Shown: positions 26,396 through 34,099 of the stretch, piece after piece
Numbering within the stretch: the first letter of the stretch is position 1
How the letters are laid out: the number at the start of each line of letters is the position of its first letter
Notes under the pieces: generated by a model
Database searches by the model: none
What the model was told of the DNA's origin: nothing
What the model saw: the letters and a program-made list of their open reading frames with translations, nothing else
Assembly: GCA_964501335.1 (NCBI GenBank)
Contig: CAZCTC010000007.1
Span: 62,001 to 126,000 of the forward strand
Source of the DNA: CAZCTC01 sp964501335
GTDB taxonomy: Bacteria > Chloroflexota > Anaerolineae > B4-G1 > SLSP01
Direction of reading: 5' to 3'
DNA: 64,000 nt
Position numbers and translations under genes: made by a program

Positions 26396-26534
26396 GACCT
26401 GTGGGGTTGGTTTTTAGCGTCCCGCAAAAGGTTTTTGTTCGGCTGGCAGCGACGCGCTGGATGGGGGAGAAGTGTTTTTTGTTTGTGTTTTTGCGCGCAT
26501 TCTTATGCGCGCAAAAACACGGGCTTTTTTCTTT
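26396..26534 (+). repeat. Repeat A, copy 2
   Basis: Forward copy with 5' end GACCTGTGGGGTTGG (terminal repeat), TAGCGTCCCGC, CAAAAGG, GCGACGCGCTGGATGG, a hairpin with stem arm TTTTTGCGCGCAT and loop TCTT, and a T-run. Directly followed by a truncated second copy. Confidence 0.9.
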
Positions 26535-26615
26535 ACCTGTGGGGTTGGTTTTTAGCGTCCCGCAAAAGGTTTTTGTTCGGCTGGCAGCGACGCGCTGGAT
26601 GAGAGAGAAGTGTTT
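26535..26615 (+). repeat. Repeat A, copy 3 (3' truncated at a stop codon)
   Basis: Repeats copy 2 almost base for base from ACCTGTGGGGTTGG to GAGAAGTGTTT, then breaks off. The break falls inside the stop codon of the response regulator: bases 26614-26615 of the TAA belong to the repeat. Confidence 0.9.
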
Positions 26616-27318
26616 ATCGATCCTTTTCGATATCGGCTCGCAGGCGATAGCCGACGCCCAGTTCGGTGAGGATGTAATGAGGGCGGGCGGGATCGGGCTC
26701 GATTTTCTGGCGCAGGTTGCTGATGTTGACCCGTAAGAGATGGGTTTCTTTGGTGTAGGCGCTTCCCCATACCAGATCCAGAAGCTGGTGATGGGTCAGG
26801 ACTTTGCCGGCATGCTGGATCATGATACGCAGGAGGTCATATTCGGTAGGGGTGAGTACAATTTCTTTGCCGGCCCGGCTGACCTGGCGGCGGGTCAGGT
26901 CGACGGTCAATTCATCGATTTTGAAGACGGGGAGGTTTTCCGCCGGGGTGGCATGACGCAGGGCCACGCGGATGCGGGCCAGCAACTCGCCTACGCTGAA
27001 GGGTTTAGTGAGATAGTCGTCGGCACCAGCGTCGAGGGCGGTGATTTTATCGTTTTCGTGTTCTCGAACGGAGAGGATGATGATGGGAACCCGGGTCCAT
27101 TCGCGGAGTTTGCGGGTGACGGTGGCTCCATCCATGTCCGGGAGGCCCAGATCCAGGATGACCAGATCGGGGCGTTGAATGGCGACATCGTCGAGTGCCT
27201 GCTGACCGTTGACGGCTTCATAGACGACATAGCCATGGGCCTGGAGGGAAACGTTTAGAAAACGGCGGATGGAACGTTCGTCGTCGACTACCAGGATGCG
27301 AATTTCAGAATCGGTCAT
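26614..27318 (-). CDS. kdpE: KdpE-like OmpR-family response regulator
   Basis: A 234-residue two-domain regulator. The receiver has the acidic pair in VVDDE, phosphoacceptor Asp56 (VILDLGLPD), Ser83 and Lys105 (YLTKPF). The C-terminal winged helix holds LTPTEYDLLRIMIQHAGKVLTH and the ETHLLRVNISNLRQKIE recognition region ending GVGYRL. GAGGA precedes the start. It lies downstream of kdpD in the same direction, with 144 bp between them that contain a half copy of repeat A. Partner kinase is KdpD by position and family. Likely targets include the divergent potassium importer; see the phased repeats at 30765-30826. The stop codon is partly built from repeat A copy 3. Confidence 0.9.
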   Translation of the reverse strand: MTDSEIRILVVDDERSIRRFLNVSLQAHGYVVYEAVNGQQALDDVAIQRPDLVILDLGLPDMDGATVTRKLREWTRVPIIILSVREHENDKITALDAGADDYLTKPFSVGELLARIRVALRHATPAENLPVFKIDELTVDLTRRQVSRAGKEIVLTPTEYDLLRIMIQHAGKVLTHHQLLDLVWGSAYTKETHLLRVNISNLRQKIEPDPARPHYILTELGVGYRLRADIEKDR

Positions 27319-27381
27319 ATTTTCCTCTTCGTAGATAACGGTTTTTCATTGTACTGTAAAAGTAAGTCGGCGTTTTCAAAA

Positions 27382-27461
27382 GAGTTGTTTTTTATTCATA
27401 TTTTCGCACTGTCAGCGCGAAAATAGGGGCTTTTTTCCCCGACGAACTGTATCGGCCGCTT
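27382..27461 (+). repeat. Repeat A, copy 4 (3' half)
   Basis: Only the GTTGTTTTTTATTCAT leader, a shortened hairpin, the T-run and the terminal-repeat tail (GACGAACTGTATCGGCCG) remain. The tail ends 1 bp before the kdpD stop codon. Confidence 0.75.
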
Positions 27462-27462
27462 G

Positions 27463-30096
27463 TTATTGTCGGTTGTCTACCAGGAGCGGCAAACTGATTG
27501 TAATCGTGACGCCGTCAGTGGAGCGGTTTTCTGCGGTGATCTGTCCTCCGTGAGCTTCTACTATGCCTTTGGAGATGGAGAGGCCCAGGCCGGTGCCGGA
27601 AACATTGTTGGGGCGTTGGATGCGGTAGAATTTTTCAAAGATGCGGGTGAGATCTTCTTCCGGGATGGAGGGACCCTGGTTGCTGATCTGGATTTTGAGC
27701 CAGTTTTTTTGATGGGTGACGACGATATCGATTTGGGCATCCGGCAGGGAATATTTTAAGGCATTGTCGATGACGTTGCCGAGGGCATGGGCAATCAGAA
27801 CGATATCGACAGGAACCAGAGGCAGATCGGAGGGAACGTTGATTTTCAAGGAGCGGGATTGAAGTCGGTCGTTGAACGGTTCCAGCGTTGTGCCGATGAT
27901 ATCCTGGGCATCGTATAGTTCGCGGCGTACTTTCAGGATGCCGGCTTCCAGGCGGGTCATGTCGAGCAGATTGCCGACCAGGCGGTTTAGTCGTTCGGCT
28001 TCTTCGCGCGCCGTTTCGATCAGATTGGCCCGGGTGCTGTCATCTAACAGGCTGCCGTCTTCGTCCAGGCTGCTCAAGGCGCCGGTGATGGAGACCAGTG
28101 GGGTGCGCAGATCGTGAGAGATGGAGTTGAGCAGCGCGGTCTGAAGTTTTTCCGAATCCTGGATCAGCTGGGCCTGTTGCGCTGCTTCGGCCAGCTTGAC
28201 CCGTTCGAGGGCGAGGGCGACCAGGCTGGCAAAGGTGTCCAGCAACTGGCGGCGTTCGGCGTTCAGATGGACTTCGGGTTGGGCGGTGCGGATTCCCAGA
28301 ACGCCGACCCGGGCATGGGCGGTGCGGAGCGGCAGGTAGCTGATCGTTGCTTCGGGATGGGTGTGGGAATCGGCGCCGGCGGGCTGCTGATGGTTGAAGG
28401 TCCATTCGGCGATTTCCAGGGCCTGCGGCTCGAGGTCGGTGGGTGATTGGAGGCCGTAAGGGTAGAGCTGGTTATCCATATTGAGCAGGAAGAGTTGCGT
28501 ATCGCGGTTGAAGGTTTGTTTGATATGTTGCTGGATGACCCGGACGGCGTCGTCCAGTTCGCCGGCGACGGCCAGGTCGCGGCTGAGGGCATAGAGTGAG
28601 GTAGTGGCATTTTCGCGGATACGGGCGGCTTCGGCCTGTTCTTTGACCTGGGCCGTCAGTCCGCTGATTACGACGCCGACGACGAACAATCCCAGAAAGG
28701 TCAGCAGGTATTCGGTATCGGAGACGGTCAGGCTGAAATAGGGGGGGATGAAGAAAAAGTCCAGGGCCAGCATGCCGAAGAATGAAGCGACGATGGCCGG
28801 GCCCCGTCCGAGATAGATGGCGGCGATGACCACGATGAGCAGGTAAATCATGACCAGGTTGACCGGGCTGATGACCAGGTGGACCCAGGCACCCAACAGG
28901 CTGCCCAGGATGATCAGAGCGAGACTCTGGACGTAGCGTTGCCAGGGTTGTCGGGGCTGGACGGCGCGCAGGGCTCGCGACAGACCGGTCGGTTTGTTCT
29001 GATTGCCCACAATGAAGATGTCGATGCCGGGATTGTGTTCTTCGAGTTGGGCGGCCAGGGAACCCCAGATGAATTGTTGAATTCGGGAGAGCGGATCGCG
29101 GCTCAGGAGGATTTTCGTGATGTTGTGGGTTCGAGTATATTCGGTGATGGCTTCGACCAGGGCTGTTTCTGAGACGACGGCGGTTTTCCCGCCGAGTTCT
29201 TCGGCCAGTTTCAGGTTTTTCAACCGTTGTTCCTGGGCATAACGGGAGCGTTGGTCGCGGCGGGAAGTTTGTACATAGAGGACGGTCCATTCTGCGTCCA
29301 GGGCCAGGGATAAACGGTGCGCTTCACGGACTAAATGTTCATCCGGCGGCTCGGAATTGAGACAGACCAGGAGATGTTCGCCGGCCCGCCAGGAACGGGG
29401 GACCGATTCGGTCTGGATGTATTCTCGAATCTGTTTGTCGATTCGTTGGGACATGCGCCGCAAGGCCAGTTCCCGCAGGGCGGTGAGTTTTTCCTTGCTG
29501 AAGTTTTCGGGCGCGACCGCGGGGGGCCAGGAGACATTTTCGAGGGACGGGGCGTAACGGTTCAGTCGGTTTAACAGTTCATCGGGGGGCAGATCGACCA
29601 GCTCGATTTCATCAGCCTCGTCGAAAATTCGATCGGGGACGGTGGCGGAGACCGGCGCCGAGGTGATTTGTCTGACGATGTCGTTCAGGCTTTCCAGATC
29701 CTGGATGTTCAGCGTGGCATAGACATTGATCCCGGCATTCAGCAGTTCTTCGACATCGTGGTAGCGTTGAGGGTGGCGGGCGCCCCGGTGGTTGAGGTGG
29801 GCCAGGTCATCCATTAAGACCAGTTGGGGATGGCGGATGAGAATGGCGTCAATGTCAGGTTCGTTGCGGAAACGGGAGGGGATGATTTCCAACGGCTGTA
29901 AAAGGGCGGCCAGTTCGGTTTTTTCATGGGCTTCGATGCTGCCTACGATTACATCCACTTTTTCTGTGTGACGTTGTTGGGCGGCTTCGACCATGGCGTA
30001 GGTTTTTCCTACGCCGGCTGCATAGCCTAAAAAGATTTTAAGTTTTCCGTGCTCGTTGCCTGATTTCAGAGGAGGGATTGATTCATTGTTGGCCAT
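27463..30096 (-). CDS. kdpD: KdpD-like osmosensitive K+ sensor histidine kinase
   Basis: An 877-residue membrane kinase. In order: N-terminal KdpD ATP-binding domain with GYAAGVGKTYAMVEAA and LNHRGARHPQRYHDVEELL; a universal-stress-like domain (about 240-365); four membrane segments of the DUF4118 type (about 385-490); a GAF-like domain; phosphoacceptor His661 in NSISHDLRTPL; N-box NVIDNALKYS; and glycine boxes ending GTGLGLSIS. This is full-length for the family. The Kdp kinase senses potassium limitation and phosphorylates KdpE. The usual kdpFABC genes are not in the window; instead a small membrane protein and a divergent KimA-type importer lie next to it. The ribosome binding site is weak (TGAGA). 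Confidence 0.93.
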   Translation of the reverse strand: MANNESIPPLKSGNEHGKLKIFLGYAAGVGKTYAMVEAAQQRHTEKVDVIVGSIEAHEKTELAALLQPLEIIPSRFRNEPDIDAILIRHPQLVLMDDLAHLNHRGARHPQRYHDVEELLNAGINVYATLNIQDLESLNDIVRQITSAPVSATVPDRIFDEADEIELVDLPPDELLNRLNRYAPSLENVSWPPAVAPENFSKEKLTALRELALRRMSQRIDKQIREYIQTESVPRSWRAGEHLLVCLNSEPPDEHLVREAHRLSLALDAEWTVLYVQTSRRDQRSRYAQEQRLKNLKLAEELGGKTAVVSETALVEAITEYTRTHNITKILLSRDPLSRIQQFIWGSLAAQLEEHNPGIDIFIVGNQNKPTGLSRALRAVQPRQPWQRYVQSLALIILGSLLGAWVHLVISPVNLVMIYLLIVVIAAIYLGRGPAIVASFFGMLALDFFFIPPYFSLTVSDTEYLLTFLGLFVVGVVISGLTAQVKEQAEAARIRENATTSLYALSRDLAVAGELDDAVRVIQQHIKQTFNRDTQLFLLNMDNQLYPYGLQSPTDLEPQALEIAEWTFNHQQPAGADSHTHPEATISYLPLRTAHARVGVLGIRTAQPEVHLNAERRQLLDTFASLVALALERVKLAEAAQQAQLIQDSEKLQTALLNSISHDLRTPLVSITGALSSLDEDGSLLDDSTRANLIETAREEAERLNRLVGNLLDMTRLEAGILKVRRELYDAQDIIGTTLEPFNDRLQSRSLKINVPSDLPLVPVDIVLIAHALGNVIDNALKYSLPDAQIDIVVTHQKNWLKIQISNQGPSIPEEDLTRIFEKFYRIQRPNNVSGTGLGLSISKGIVEAHGGQITAENRSTDGVTITISLPLLVDNRQ

Positions 30097-30109
30097 TTTT
30101 TCTCATTTT

Positions 30110-30143
30110 ATATTTTCGCCCGCCGGAAGGCGGGCGAAAATAT
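30110..30143. terminator. Hairpin in the kdpD leader
   Basis: A 15-bp perfect stem (30110-30124 with 30129-30143) closed by a GGAA loop. It lies 14 bp before the kdpD start and 26 bp after the small membrane protein stop, so it could attenuate read-through into kdpD. Confidence 0.6.
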
Positions 30144-30168
30144 GAATTCAGTTGTGTTCCCGGCTATT

Positions 30169-30405
30169 TTACTCTTTTTTTCGGTTTGAATCCAGTTTTT
30201 CCAGGGTGGAATCGCTTATCAGGGCTTCGGGATAGTGGGAGACCCAACGGTTTGCCAGGATGCCGATAAAGATGACGATGCCGATTTCCATTATTTGATG
30301 ATTGAAAGGTGAAATTGATAGCCCATGTTCCAGGTATAACAGGGTCAGGGTCAGGGAAAACAATCCACCTAGCGTTACGGCCGACCAGAAATCTTTGTTG
30401 AGCAT
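30169..30405 (-). CDS. Small two-helix membrane protein upstream of kdpD
   Basis: A 78-residue protein with two hydrophobic segments (AVTLGGLFSLTLTLLYLEHG and IMEIGIVIFIGILANRW) and a charged C-terminus. AAGGA lies about 9 nt before the ATG. A longer frame over the same DNA lacks membrane segments and is less plausible. It is transcribed toward kdpD and lies between it and the divergent importer, so a role in the potassium module is suggested by position only. It does not resemble KdpF, which has one helix. Confidence 0.6.
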   Translation of the reverse strand: MLNKDFWSAVTLGGLFSLTLTLLYLEHGLSISPFNHQIMEIGIVIFIGILANRWVSHYPEALISDSTLEKLDSNRKKE

Positions 30406-30430
30406 GGATAGAGTCCTTCAGGTAATTTAA

Positions 30431-30588
30431 GTTTTTTGCGTCCCGCATCCGGCGCTTTGCAGGTAAGAGGCGACGCGCTGGATGGGGAGAGAGAGTTGTT
30501 TTTTTTTATGTTTTCGGCGGCTTCAGAAAGCCGCCGAAAACATGGGCCTTTTTCTCTTGCTTTTCCGGGTATGTTGTACAGATTGTTA
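30431..30588 (+). repeat. Repeat A, copy 5
   Basis: Forward copy with GCGTCCCGCATCCGG, GCGACGCGCTGGATGG, GGAGAGAGAG, hairpin arm TTTTCGGCGGCTT with loop CAGA, and a T-run. Confidence 0.88.
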
Positions 30589-30599
30589 AAAAACAGCTC

Positions 30600-30742
30600 T
30601 TTGCGTCCCGCATCCGGCGCTTGGCAGGTAAGAGGCGACGCGCTGGATGGGGAGAGAGAGTTGTTTTGTTTGTATTTTGGGGGCATTCTTATGCGCGCAA
30701 AAATTCAGGTTTTCTCCTGCTTTTTGGGTGTAACTACATTGG
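30600..30742 (+). repeat. Repeat A, copy 6 (decayed hairpin)
   Basis: The 5' domain is nearly identical to copy 5, but the hairpin belongs to the GCGCGCAT type and its left arm carries GGGGGCAT, which breaks three pairs. This is the most degenerate complete stem in the set. Confidence 0.82.
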
Positions 30743-30764
30743 TGTTAAGTTTAGTCCTTTTGGT

Positions 30765-30826
30765 GTCAAAGGTGTGACAAGAAAGCGGCGGAAGGCGTCA
30801 AGAAGATGTCAAGAAGGTGTCAAGAA
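30765..30826 (+). promoter_or_regulatory. Phased direct repeats upstream of the K+ importer (operator candidate)
   Basis: GTCAAGAA occurs at 30797, 30808 and 30819, and variants GTCAAAGG at 30765 and GACAAGAA at 30776. Spacings are 11, 21, 11 and 11 bp, so the sites lie on one face of the helix. OmpR-family regulators bind such 11-bp direct repeats, and KdpE is encoded nearby. The binding protein is inferred. Confidence 0.6.
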
Positions 30827-30863
30827 ATGGCCGAAGCAGGCCGTTTTAGGGCTTCTGTCGTCC

Positions 30864-30878
30864 ATTCTATGCTAGAAT
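30864..30878 (+). promoter_or_regulatory. Candidate -10 with overlapping palindrome
   Basis: ATTCTA-TGC-TAGAAT is a perfect 6-3-6 inverted repeat whose right half, TAGAAT (30873-30878), resembles a -10 box. No good -35 box lies 17 bp upstream, which would fit an activator-dependent promoter. Confidence 0.4.
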
Positions 30879-30880
30879 AG

Positions 30881-30900
30881 CGACCTGTAGGTTAGTTTCT
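30881..30900 (+). repeat. Solo terminal repeat of element A
   Basis: CGACCTGTAGGTTAGTTTCT matches the left terminal repeat of complete A elements but no element body follows. It lies in the leader of the K+ importer gene. Confidence 0.55.
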
Positions 30901-30921
30901 GGACAGAGGTTGAAAGAGATT

Positions 30922-32865
30922 ATGGCAACAATTGATAAAGCAAAAGGGACAACGGTGGTGCGGCGCACGTCGGAGTATCAACCCGGGGCTTCCTGGCGAA
31001 CCTGGTTGATTGGAAATCCTTTGCAGACGGCGGATGCACCTCATCAGACGATTGGAAAGTTTATCGGTCTGGCCGTCTTTGCCTCGGATGCGCTCTCTTC
31101 GACAGCTTATGCAACCCAGGAAATTTTGATTATTCTGGCGCTGGCCGGGGCCGGGGCCCTGCATCTCTCTTTTCCTATCACTGTAGGGATTATTATTCTT
31201 CTGGCTATTGTCACGCTTTCCTACGAGCAGACGATTCATGCTTATCCAGGAGGCGGTGGGGCCTATATTGTGGCCCGGGATAACCTGGGGGAGCTGCCGG
31301 CTCAGACGGCCGGGGCGGCGCTTTTGACCGATTATGTATTGACGGTGGCGGTGTCGGTCTCTTCGGGGGTGGCGCAGATCGTGTCGGCTTATCCGGATTT
31401 GATGGAGTTCCGGGTTGCGATTGCGGTGTTGCTGGTGCTGTTTGTGATGTTGATCAATTTGCGGGGGGTGAAAGAATCGGGGGCTACGTTTGCCGCTCCG
31501 ACTTATTTCTTCCTGGTGATGATCTTTGTGACGGTGGGCTTGGGACTTTTCCGGGCGATGACCGGTTCTTTGGGGACGGTCGTCGATCCTCCTGAGATCG
31601 AGATGATCCATTCGGCGCAGGCCGTCGGTCTCTTTTTAATTTTGCGGGCTTTTGCCAGCGGTACGGCAGCGCTGACGGGTGTGGAAGCGATTTCCAATGG
31701 TATTACGGCGTTCAAGGAACCCCGCAGTCGTAATGCCGGCATTACGCTGGTCTGGATGTCGTGTATCCTGGGGGTTTTGGTGTTGGGGATCAGTTATCTG
31801 AGCAATGTCATTCAGGCTGTACCTGCGGAATCTGAAACGGTTATTTCACAGCTGGCACGTACGATCTATGATGGCCGCGGATTCTTTTATCTGGCTATGA
31901 TTGCCGGGACGACCGTGATTTTGATCATGGCCGCCAATACGTCGTTTGCAGATTTCCCCCGGTTGGGCGCTTTGCATGCGGGTGACGGCTTTTTGCCCCG
32001 GCAGTTGACCTATCGCGGCAGCCGTCTGGTCTATTCTCGCGGGATCATTGCCCTGGCGTTCATTGCTTCCGGGCTGATCATTGCTTTTCAGGCCAGCGTG
32101 ACCCGGTTGATTCCATTGTACGCTATCGGTGTTTTTATGTCTTTCACGTTGTCGCAGGCCGGTATGGCGCGGCGTTGGTGGAAGGTGGGCCATTTGAAAC
32201 CAGGGGAGGAGATCAAGGAGCCCGGGTCGACGCTGCGGTACGAGTCCGGCTGGCAGGTCAAGATGCTCATCAACGGTTTCGGCGCTCTTTGTACCTGCAT
32301 CGTGATGTTTGTCTTCGGCGTTACCAAGTTTGAGGATGGAGCCTGGATTGTGATTCTCCTGACTCCGACGCTGGTTTCGATTTTCTTTGCGATCCACCGG
32401 CATTATAAAAATGTGGCGAAGCATCTGTCGTTGGATAATTTCGGTTCGCTGGGGCGGATTTCCCGCCATCGGGTGATTATGCCGATCGGGGGGGTGCATC
32501 AGGGGACGTTGGCCGGGCTGCGGTATGCGCGGATGCTTTCGAACGATGTGACGGCGGTCTATGTTTCTACCGATCCGGAAGAAGCGGCCAAGGTTCAGAA
32601 GAAATGGGAGCAGTGGGGCGATGGGGTGCGGTTGATTATTTTGGATTCGCCTTATCGGTTGCTGGCTGAGCCGTTGTTGCAATATATTGAGGAAGTGTTG
32701 AATTGTCGGCAGCCTCATGAGATGGTGACGATTGTGGTGCCGCAGTTTGTGCCTCGTCAGTGGTGGAAGAATGCGTTGCATATGCAGACGGCGAATGTGT
32801 TACGGGCGGCTTTGATGTTTAAGAAGGATATCGTGATTACGAACGTTCCTTATCAGGTAGATTAG
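30922..32865 (+). CDS. kimA: KimA-type high-affinity K+ importer (APC superfamily)
   Basis: A 647-residue transporter matching Bacillus KimA/YdaO throughout: FASDALSSTAYATQEILIILA, YPGGGGAYIVARDNLGE, DYVLTVAVSVSSG, the LTGVEAISNGI-AFKEP block, TSFADFPRLGALHAGD, and a cytoplasmic C-terminal domain with RHRVIMPIGGVHQGTLAGLRYA and KKDIVITNVPYQ. About 12 membrane segments precede that domain. It should import potassium by proton symport. I chose the ATG at 30922; a TTG at 30910 is also in frame and neither has a strong ribosome binding site. The gene is divergent from kdpDE. Bacillus kimA is controlled by a c-di-AMP riboswitch; I see none here, but phased repeats that could bind KdpE lie upstream. 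Confidence 0.88.
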   Translation: MATIDKAKGTTVVRRTSEYQPGASWRTWLIGNPLQTADAPHQTIGKFIGLAVFASDALSSTAYATQEILIILALAGAGALHLSFPITVGIIILLAIVTLSYEQTIHAYPGGGGAYIVARDNLGELPAQTAGAALLTDYVLTVAVSVSSGVAQIVSAYPDLMEFRVAIAVLLVLFVMLINLRGVKESGATFAAPTYFFLVMIFVTVGLGLFRAMTGSLGTVVDPPEIEMIHSAQAVGLFLILRAFASGTAALTGVEAISNGITAFKEPRSRNAGITLVWMSCILGVLVLGISYLSNVIQAVPAESETVISQLARTIYDGRGFFYLAMIAGTTVILIMAANTSFADFPRLGALHAGDGFLPRQLTYRGSRLVYSRGIIALAFIASGLIIAFQASVTRLIPLYAIGVFMSFTLSQAGMARRWWKVGHLKPGEEIKEPGSTLRYESGWQVKMLINGFGALCTCIVMFVFGVTKFEDGAWIVILLTPTLVSIFFAIHRHYKNVAKHLSLDNFGSLGRISRHRVIMPIGGVHQGTLAGLRYARMLSNDVTAVYVSTDPEEAAKVQKKWEQWGDGVRLIILDSPYRLLAEPLLQYIEEVLNCRQPHEMVTIVVPQFVPRQWWKNALHMQTANVLRAALMFKKDIVITNVPYQVD

Positions 32866-32871
32866 TTTTGT

Positions 32872-32909
32872 TTATTTTTCGCACGCCGTAAACGGCGTGC
32901 GAAAAATAA
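32872..32909. terminator. Hairpin after the K+ importer gene
   Basis: A 17-bp perfect stem (32872-32888 with 32893-32909) and a TAAA loop, AT-rich at both outer ends, starting 6 bp after the stop codon. Confidence 0.7.
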
Positions 32910-32910
32910 G

Positions 32911-33100
32911 CGACCTGCGCGGTTGTTCATTAGTGGGAATTAAAAACGGTTTTCGCGCCCCACAACAGGGGTTTTCCCGGTAAAAAAGCGACGCGCTGTG
33001 CGAAGCAGGGGGAGAGAGTTATTTTTTTTATTCATATTTTCGGCGGCTTTCTGAAGCCGCCGAAAATATGAGCTTTTTCCCAGACTAATCGCGCAGATCG
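32911..33100 (+). repeat. Repeat A, copy 7, complete with terminal repeats and target duplication
   Basis: A 190-bp element. The left end CGACCTGCGCGGTTG matches the reverse complement of the right end CTAATCGCGCAGATCG. AAAATAAG stands directly outside both ends (32903-32910 and 33101-33108). The middle holds the 5' domain with a GTGCGAAGC insertion and the TTTTCGGCGGCTT hairpin with loop TCTG. Confidence 0.88.
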
Positions 33101-33119
33101 AAAATAAGCTTTCAGGTGT

Positions 33120-33166
33120 TAAGGGAGAATTTGTACGCCTTCCCAGGCGGGCAAATTCTCCCTTTT
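33120..33166 (+). terminator. Hairpin plus T-run before the polyphosphate operon
   Basis: GGGAGAATTTG pairs with CAAATTCTCCC and the inner GCCT with AGGC, followed by a run of seven T. It would insulate the downstream promoter from upstream transcription. Confidence 0.65.
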
Positions 33167-33181
33167 TTTATTTTGTTTTTT

Positions 33182-33236
33182 TCTCAGCTTCTTCTCAGCC
33201 TTTTCTCAGAAGTCTCTCAGATTAAAAAGTTACACT
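33182..33236 (+). promoter_or_regulatory. Four 11-bp-phased TCTCAG repeats and -10 box
   Basis: TCTCAG starts at 33182, 33193, 33204 and 33215, exactly 11 bp apart, and TACACT (33231-33236) follows after 10 bp. In PhoB-type promoters direct repeats of this period replace the -35 box and end about 10 bp before the -10. Control by an OmpR/PhoB-family activator is inferred; the protein is not identified. Confidence 0.65.
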
Positions 33237-33271
33237 ACAGTCAAGAGATTAAGTGAGAAGGGGTATGAGCC

Positions 33272-34099
33272 ATGTCGTCACAATTATCACTTGAAAAATA
33301 TCGGCAGCCGTGGGTGATGAGTCCCAGCGCTGTTTCATTTGAGATGATGTTAGCCGATTACGAGCCGATCAGTCTGGAAGCGATGGGGCATGTTTCCCTG
33401 TTGCGGCGGGTCGATACCAAGCTGGTGTTGCGGGAGGCGCAGTTGCTTCAGGCTCTGGCTCAGGTCGCCGATGATTATCAGGTGCTGGAGATTTCCGGCT
33501 GTCGCGTGCATCGCTATCAGACGCTCTATTTTGATACGCCGGATTATATGTTTTACCGGCAGCATCACAACGGGCAGCGCGATCGCTATAAGGTGCGGGC
33601 CCGGGCTTATCTGGATTCCGGGGATGCCTTTTTGGAGGTCAAGCGGAAGACCAATCAGGATGTTACGGTTAAGGATCGTTTGCCGATTGCCGGGATTACT
33701 TCCCGGTTTGATCTGCGGGCGCGGGCCTTTCTGGCGGAGCGGATGCCCTGTGCGGTTGACAGTCTGTGGCCGGTGCTGTGGACCGATTTTCAGCGGATCA
33801 CGCTGGTCAGCAAACATCGGCCGGAACGGATGACGCTGGATATCGGCCTTTCGTGGCGGGCGGGAAAGCAGGGATTTTCTTTTCCCCGGCTGGCGGTGGT
33901 GGAAGTCAAGCAGTCGGCTTATTCATTGCATTCGGAGTTGATGGGGCGGTTGCGGGAGCTGGGGGTGCGGCCGTTGAGCTTCAGCAAGTATTGCTTTGGG
34001 ATTTCGCAATTGATTCCCGCGGTCAAGCAGAACCATTTCAAGCCGCAGCAGCTCTGGTTGGGGAAATTGATGGCGGGTGTGGAGGTTTACCATGGATGA
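33272..34099 (+). CDS. VTC-domain (polyphosphate polymerase-like) protein
   Basis: A 275-residue soluble protein of the VTC family, whose yeast member Vtc4 makes polyphosphate from ATP in a basic tunnel. The tunnel motifs are visible: RRVDTKLVL (about 46-54), TLYFDTPDYMFYRQHHNG, RYKVRARAYL, FLEVKRKTNQDVTVKDR and the C-terminal VVEVKQSAYS. AGAAGGGG lies about 8 nt before the ATG at 33272; an overlapping ATG at 33265 opens only a nine-codon frame. The last 8 nt overlap the next gene, so the two are translationally coupled. Whether the bacterial protein makes polyphosphate or uses the fold for something else is not settled by the sequence. Confidence 0.85.
   Translation: MSSQLSLEKYRQPWVMSPSAVSFEMMLADYEPISLEAMGHVSLLRRVDTKLVLREAQLLQALAQVADDYQVLEISGCRVHRYQTLYFDTPDYMFYRQHHNGQRDRYKVRARAYLDSGDAFLEVKRKTNQDVTVKDRLPIAGITSRFDLRARAFLAERMPCAVDSLWPVLWTDFQRITLVSKHRPERMTLDIGLSWRAGKQGFSFPRLAVVEVKQSAYSLHSELMGRLRELGVRPLSFSKYCFGISQLIPAVKQNHFKPQQLWLGKLMAGVEVYHG

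Noticed and set aside
26396..26534. Element A as a cis-acting riboswitch with its terminator
   Set aside because: The conserved 5' domain plus terminator layout is suggestive, but copies lie mostly antisense at gene 3' ends and near unrelated genes, which does not fit a leader switch.
30743..30921. A c-di-AMP (ydaO-type) riboswitch upstream of the KimA-type gene
   Set aside because: I looked for it because Bacillus kimA has one, but its conserved core words are not there; the region holds phased direct repeats instead.
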